NCBI GenBank assembly: GCA_013396755.1
Contig: VWZF01002935.1
Location: forward strand, 409,205-473,204
Source of the DNA: Sclerurus mexicanus
Lineage: Eukaryota; Chordata; Aves; Passeriformes; Furnariidae
Direction: 5' to 3'
Length of the DNA: 64,000 bases
A program made the translations under genes and the position numbers. The notes under the pieces are model-generated. The model was not told the DNA's origin. It made no database searches and worked only from the letters and a program-made list of their open reading frames with translations. Shown one piece after another: positions 58,216 through 64,000 of this stretch. Every line of letters begins with the position of its first letter. Position 1 is the first letter of the stretch.

Positions 58216-58325
58216 CAGATACTCTCAGTGTAATTTCATAGCACTTGCATGAACAGAAAGTGTCTGCTGCCATTGCACTACAAAGACATCTGACAGAGAG
58301 AGGCTGTGCTTTTAAAGGTGTTCAG
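58216..58325. repeat. Diverged local repeat, copy A2
   Basis: This is the partner of 57,592-57,700, with cagtgtaatttcatagcac, gcatgaacagaaagtg and gacagagagaggctgtg. Substitutions and small indels show that the duplication is old. Confidence 0.7.
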
Positions 58326-58331
58326 ACAACT

Positions 58332-58432
58332 ACTTCCCACCTTTCAATTGCTTCTGTTCCATACTTGTGTGATAAAAGCTACAAGAAACACTTACAGGCT
58401 TTGCTAAACAGCAGGAATACAGCCTAGGTGGT
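58332..58432. repeat. Diverged local repeat, copy C1
   Basis: The segment aligns with 59,754-59,862, sharing tttcaattgcttctgtt, an acaggctttgct-like part and the end taggtggtct. The spacing is about 1.4 kb. Confidence 0.6.
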
Positions 58433-59753
58433 CTCCAGCCTTAAAACTACTTTTAATTGACTTCTCCAAGCTCAGATAAGAAAAGCGTGACAAAGTCAGG
58501 ACTTGAATGCCCCTTTCCCCATTCTTGCAATGCCACTCCCAGGGCTCTGATGAACGACCCTGCCAGGTTGGAGGCTGCACAGGACTAAAAGTATCCTCAG
58601 CCTAGAAGTATCTTCCTCAAAAATTTGCCTTCACTCCTTTTCTCCTCCCTGAGCAATGAGCAGCCCTGGGGTGAGAGGATTTCACATGATTCATTTTCTG
58701 CTATGGCAGAGAGGATGTGTTCTCTTCTACATCTGTGCTTTTGTTTACTGGTGCTCTGACAAATGACCAAGCCGTGGGCATCGACCTGGAGTGACAGCAG
58801 CGCTCAGAATCCCAGCAGAGCAGTTATTTGTGAGGGTGGCTGACTGCACCAAATGTCTTTCCTTCCCAAGTAATACTGCCATTTCATCCTTAAATCACAG
58901 TCAACAGCAAAACTGGAAGTCTCCCCAAGGCCTCAATAAAATCCACCACAGAACTCCCCAGCTGAAACCAATATTTCAGCTGCCACTCCTGCGAAAAGTG
59001 ATGATTTTTTTGACACCCAAATATGCTAAAACAAGCTGGTCACAACACAGCCCACAACAACCCAGTGAGCACCAGCACTTCTGCCCAAGCATGGTCTAAA
59101 AGCTATATCAGTAGTAAATCTTCCTTTTATCTTAGCCCTCAAACCCCTCATTTGGTTATATTCACTTGAGTCCCAACTATACTTCATGAGCATCTCTGTT
59201 GGTTTAATCTCCCTGTTAGGTGCTGTTGTGCCCGGCCTGGGGACAGTGCTGACCACGTGAGCTCCTCCAGGCAGGCTGAATGTCCCTCCCAGGCTGGGAG
59301 ATGAGGCTGGAAACTTCTTGTGCCTTCCGTCCACCAAGCTTGAAGGGGAACAGAAATTGTGTCCTACCAGACCACTTTGCTGCTACAACTCTCTGACTGC
59401 TGCCAGCTCCAGCTTGCCAGGAAGAATTGCTATCTTCCAGGCTCACAGAGAATAAATGCTCCTTCTGCATTTTAGCATTTTCATGCACTGGTGAGTAGCA
59501 AGAGATACAGAGCAAATGCTTCAGATTCCTGGCTGAGTAGCAGCTCTGCCTGAAGAGTTGGCATGTGCACCTGTTCTGCAGACACCACTGCTCTGCCTGA
59601 AAACAGCACAGAAACTGCATGCAATGCAAGACCTCATGCAAGTCTCAGGGGAGAGGTGCCCTTCAGTGCAGAGATAAACCTGTCCTCCCTCTCTTCCACC
59701 CTCTTTGCAGAGGATGCTCAGACCAGCCTTTCATGTCCATCTTCCAGACCTTT
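58433..59753. other. Non-coding stretch within the duplication cluster
   Basis: No exon, RNA gene or named repeat family was recognised between the two C copies. Confidence 0.5.
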
Positions 59754-59862
59754 TCACTTCTCCCATGTTTTAATTGCTTCTGTTTTACATTTGGGTGACC
59801 AGAGCACAAAAGAAAACAGTTCAAAGGCTTTCTCAAATCACAGTAAAACAGTAGGTGGTCCC
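59754..59862. repeat. Diverged local repeat, copy C2
   Basis: This is the partner of 58,332-58,432, with ttttaattgcttctgtttta, a caaaggctttct part and gtaggtggtccc. Confidence 0.6.
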
Positions 59863-62320
59863 CCCTGTGGCAATCACACATCTTACAATTAGACAAAAGG
59901 AAAATGAAGGAAATAATTGCAGTGTCCGCAGAGGGCCCCTGCTGTCAATTATCCCTGACATGGGGTGTCTGCTCCCGGTTTCCTTCCTAGTGGCACAGCC
60001 CCAGGCAGGCAGAGGCAGCACTGACAGCCCAAGGACGGATCAGCACCATCAGTCACTCCTACCTGGTGTCCAGCAGGACCGAAAATTGGCTTCAGCTGCC
60101 TGAACACAGACATTTAATGCCACTCTAAAATTCTGAGCTACTCAAGGCATTCACACAGATGTGGCACAGCCCCTCCAGGAGACCATTTCCACAGAGCAGC
60201 ACCACACAACTGTGGGCACAGGCGCCCGGGACACAGGGGCTGCAGGCCAGTTCACCACCCAGCTGGAGTCTGATGGGCTTCTTAGGCTGCCTGTGCAGCT
60301 GGAGCTAAAGGTATGAGCTGTCAGTCTTCTAATAACCTGAGCATGCCCTGAGCTGTGTGACCAATTCTCCCCTCAGTCCCTCCTGCAAAGTGCAACAACT
60401 GTGTTTCTCCACTCAAAACCCAGAGGAACGCACAAGACCCAGGGCACTCTCCTTTGAGGCTGCAGACACTGCAGGAACTCACCTGGGAACATCCCAAAGG
60501 CTACAGGAGCTCCTCTCAAGACAGTTATTGGATTACCACTCTTCGGGCTCAATGCTTTATGCTCTAGGCTCTGTCAGACCTGTTTAATCAGCTGGTAATG
60601 TGACACTTCCTTCTTTTAAGACCTGAGATCTACTTCCCTGGCAGCATGCCTTTTCCTCCAGGAGGTCAACCTGCATCCCTGATTTCTCCTGTGCTGCTGG
60701 CAGCTGGGACAGTGAGATGAAGCAAAAAGTAAAGGAAAAAAAATTATCAAGACAGTTGTTATTTGCATATAAATCTGACAGGAGGTTCTGCTCAAAAAGG
60801 GTATCTCAAGAGGCTCCTGAGGCTGCGCCCATGTCAACTTCAGAGAGAAGTTGAGCTCAAAACTCTACTTACTTCAAATTCCCACTGGGTTTAAGTGCTT
60901 GAGCTGATTAAGGAATGAGAAGTGAATCTCAAGAAAATCAGAGGTGACACAACAAACCTCAGATACAAATTTCAGCAAAAATGCATCACAAAAAGATATA
61001 TTATCTACTAGTCCTGGAAGTTTACTGAATAACCTGCCCGTGGGAGATTTCTGGAGACAGGAGTGGTGCTCACATCTGGGACATCCTAAGTGCCCTGAAA
61101 ACTGCCCTGCAATTCTTATCTCCCTTACCTTATGTGCAGCTTTCTTGTCTCCCTCATCCCCTTTTCCATCTTCCAGCACCTCTCCACTCTTACTAAGCCA
61201 CATGTAGCAAGCAATGGCAAAAAATGTCACAGGAAAAAAGCCAGCCAAGGTGGCCCCTCCACAGCCATGTGTGAACTTCACTTTGAAAAGTGTTACAAAA
61301 CATCCCAGGTGAAATATTTACTCAAGCTAAGAACTCAGGCACCACCATCTCAGCCACATGCACCGATACCTTGCTCGGTGAAGATGCTGGAAGTACCACC
61401 TGCCCCTCTTTTACACAGCAGACCACAGGATGAAAATTTCTGGACAGTCTCTTACTCAGCACATGACCAGGCAAAGCCAGTCTTGTCATTTCCAGCGTGC
61501 AAACTCTGTTGCCAGTGATTGCGGTGAAAAAGCTTTAGTTGGGCATGAATGGAAAGGCAATGACTAAAACATTGTATGAAATTGATTTAATAAGGTTCAA
61601 TGACTGAAACAGGAAAGATTTCCCTTAACAAATTGTTACAGGCCAGATTCAGCCACTGTGACCAGCTCTGCCATCAGCCTAATTGAAATTTGTACAGTAA
61701 GGGGGCAACAGTCTTTGCTCTCAATTAACTCTGAAGAAAAGTTGAAATCTTTTTAATCATTCTGAATTATCAACCCTTCTTTCATCTGTTGGTTGGGGTT
61801 TTTTTCCTCACGGTATGGGTATTTATGCAGCTATTAAGAATATTCAGAGATACCCTAATTCACAACCATAACTTAGGACCTTATATTGAACTGCTTGTTT
61901 CAAAGGTAGGGTTAGAGAACAGGAGACAACTGGTATTTGGTTTTGAGGGAAGGAGGTAGGAATCTATCTCCTAAAAACACCCACTGCAAGGTCTGCATCT
62001 AGTTCCAGCCCAGCGTGTCACAGACTGGATGTATCTGGTGTTTCCTAGATTTTGGTTAGAGATGCAAAAAATCCAATTCTGTGTGTTGCTACCCAGATGT
62101 GGATCCCAACAGCATGTGCAAGTAGGAGGCCGTGCTCAGGCTCCAGGGAGGAGCAGCAGCTGAAGCTGCAGGCGGCTTCATGAGAGAATCTTCCTCTCAT
62201 GAAAATAGTCTTATTAATAAAACAGTAGGGAATGCAGAAAAGCAGATTCATCTCAGAGTAAAATGTTTCTTTGGGAGCTCCCCGAGGAGTCGGTAGCAGC
62301 TTGTTATGGAACTAACACGG
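59863..62320. other. Non-coding stretch, no gene recognised
   Basis: No gag, pol or env-like frame, exon or RNA gene is visible between the duplicated blocks. The AT-rich section at 61,540-61,780 is the most uniform in composition but has no assignable function. Confidence 0.55.
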
Positions 62321-62670
62321 CTTTTACTGCCACAGCCGTGTGAATAAGAAATATTTAAGTACTGGGAGCAGTTAAGAGAGGCACAAAGCAGGAAAGCTGG
62401 GCAAGCAGAGCAAGGGTCTTGAGTAACTAAACCCACAGCTCCTGCAAAACCTCCAGAAAGGTTCTGAGTAGAAACAGTCTGTGACCTAATTAGGTGCCAC
62501 TGTGACTGGAGAATAGGGGAAGGAACTGAAAGAAAGGAGGAGAGGCAGAGAGGCCTAAAGACTCAGCAGATGAGTGCAAGCTGGAGCTGACCAACACTGA
62601 GCTTTACTTAACGCACACAAGCACGTTCTGTGAGGGATGAGGGAGGAGCAGAGGAAAGGGGGTTTGCTCC
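62321..62670. repeat. Local duplicated block, copy B2
   Basis: This matches 57,696-58,045 in the same orientation. The shared end is ggaggagcagaggaaaggg followed by tgctccct. After the block, copy B2 has about 225 bp of sequence absent from the first locus before its minisatellite begins. Confidence 0.9.
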
Positions 62671-62894
62671 CTGACTGTGCAGTCTCCTCATGGAGCACAT
62701 TTTATATACTGAGATGAATGAGGGAAACAGACAGGAAACCACATTTTGTGGGGACCTGGAATGAACAAGTAATATCCACGCTGCTTTCTGTTACTAAAAT
62801 GCCATGTTTTTCTCTAACGGGGGAAAATGGGTTAGGAATTCTCAAGCAGCCTTGTAAGAAACAAGTACTACAGTGAATTGGGCAGTGAAATGTG

Positions 62895-63192
62895 TCCCAG
62901 TCTAGGTACGTTCCAGGTGTGTTCTGGCTGAGTTCCAGACATGTCTCAGGTCCAAGTATGTTTGAACATGCCTTGAAAAATGTTCTGGTCTAGGTGGGTT
63001 CCAGGTGTGTTTCACGTGTGTTCCAATGTTCCAGGTACGTTCCAGGTGGGGTTTAGGTATGTTCTAGTTGTGTTATAGATACGTTTCAGTTATCTTCTGG
63101 TCATGTTCCAGTTGTGTTCCAGGTATGTTTAAGGCATTCCAGGTGTGTTTCAGGTATGTTCCAGGTGTGTGAACACGCCTGGAAACACGTTC
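62895..63192. repeat. Minisatellite based on ggtgtgttcca, copy 2
   Basis: Units such as ttccaggtgtgttc, ggtacgttcca and ggtatgttccag repeat with period 10-11 bp over about 300 bp, roughly twice the length of the array at 58.1 kb. The array ends at gaacacgcctggaaacacg, echoing the gagacacctggaaacatg interruption of the first array. Confidence 0.85.
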
Positions 63193-64000
63193 CAGGTGAC
63201 AACACATCCTTCATAGGAATCTGCTTCTGCACAGGATGTTCCCCAGGAGTGCAGCAACACCTGCAGTGGCTGCTGTTCGCATCACAGGCACAGGGAGGGG
63301 TTGCCATGAGCACCAGACCAGCCTGTCATGCCCACCCACCCCAGGGCAGCCCACGCAGGGATGTCACATGCCAGGGAGAGAAGGCTCTGTGTGGGCCCAT
63401 TCTAACAGTGCACAGGGACATCAGCTCCTTCCCTGAGGCCACCCTGAGAGGCTGTGACAGGGGCTACAGATGGACTCAGACACCCCAATCCTAACCCAGT
63501 CATACAACCACCCCATACCCTCAACTCTGGTTTGCAACAGCTACTCCACAATCGCGTTTTACTGCACTAAAGGCAAACACAAACACTTCAGAAAGCAGAA
63601 AAGCTCAGAGGCAACAAGACCTCACAGCATATCCCAGTTCTGCATAATAAAACAGACATCTTAGGAAAAAAAACACAAAACAGAACAGCTCAAGTTCTCA
63701 TCTTCAGACCTGCTTTATCACAGCCTGCCTTCGGTGCAGAAGCAGTGGGAAGGGCTCCCTGTTGCATCAGCCGTGCAGGGACTGCTGCAGAGCCAGGGGC
63801 TGGCCCCACTCTGCTGTAGGTAGCACTGCACACACAATGCAGGGGCTGACAAGGTGGGGAGGCTCAGGCTCTGCTTTCCCAATCCAGAAGGTTTTCTAAG
63901 ACTCATCTCCTTCAATCCCACTCCGCACAGTTAATGGCTGGTTAGAGCAGTTTCACACTAATTGAAAGCAGATTTCTGTATATTTTAAGCGCGCCTTTAC
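63193..64000. other. Non-coding stretch, nothing recognised
   Basis: No exon, RNA gene or named repeat was recognised up to the right end of the window. Confidence 0.5.

Noticed and set aside
57980..58273. His/Thr-rich repeat frames opposite the minisatellite
   Set aside because: They are translations of the ggtgtgttcca array and exist in several frames.
57696..62670. LTR retrotransposon or endogenous retrovirus, with the 350-bp direct repeats as LTRs 4.6 kb apart
   Set aside because: The repeats lack clear TG...CA ends, and no primer-binding site, polypurine tract or gag, pol or env-like frame is visible between them. Other interleaved duplications and minisatellites fit local duplication better.
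57592..63192. CRISPR array or prokaryotic insertion
   Set aside because: Repeats are tandem or locally duplicated without regular unique spacers, and the surrounding DNA is plainly vertebrate.
45600..64000. NF1 terminal exons, expected upstream of RAB11FIP4 from mammalian gene order
   Set aside because: No frame resembles NF1. The segment is more likely a RAB11FIP4 intron or intergenic DNA.

Overview
The window is eukaryotic and almost certainly avian. It carries several CR1 LINE fragments, two of them ending in the bird-typical ATTCTATG 3' tail, together with vertebrate GT-AG exons, CpG islands and long non-coding stretches. No bacterial, phage or CRISPR feature was seen. Most of the short open frames are chance frames in non-coding DNA or in repeats.

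The one protein-coding gene I can support is RAB11FIP4 (Rab11 family-interacting protein 4, class II FIP), on the minus strand. I traced twelve consecutive coding exons from 34,173 down to the stop codon at 21,471. All have AG acceptors and GT donors, all reading phases close, and the spliced total is 1,566 nt (521 codons plus stop). The exons run from an acidic linker region through the long coiled coil to the C-terminal Rab11-binding domain. The N-terminal EF-hand exons of the full-length protein were not found. A CpG island at about 45.1-45.6 kb, interrupted by a 175-base gap, has a plausible minus-strand splice donor and could be the promoter of an N-terminally short isoform. If so, the DNA to its right would be intron of the long isoform.

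Layout: 1-160 is the edge of a CpG island. 160-750 holds two minisatellites. 750-8,820 is non-coding with two antisense CR1 fragments. 8,822-9,292 is an assembly-disturbed CR1 copy (an exact 170-bp duplication around a 74-bp piece bounded by single Ns) that contains the 3' end of a tRNA-Thr gene. 9,380-10,170 is a second CpG island. 10,300-13,850 is non-coding. 13,850-21,470 is the probable long 3' UTR of RAB11FIP4, ending at tandem poly(A) signals. 21,471-34,173 holds the coding exons. 34,174-45,313 is a long intron. 45,600-64,000 is non-coding with two CR1 tails, an AT-rich block, and a cluster of local duplications and minisatellites at 57.6-63.2 kb.

I found no previously undescribed multi-gene system. 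The most useful observations are the probable short-isoform promoter hidden by a gap, the broken tRNA-Thr locus next to RAB11FIP4, and the mosaic of local duplications at 57.6-63.2 kb.
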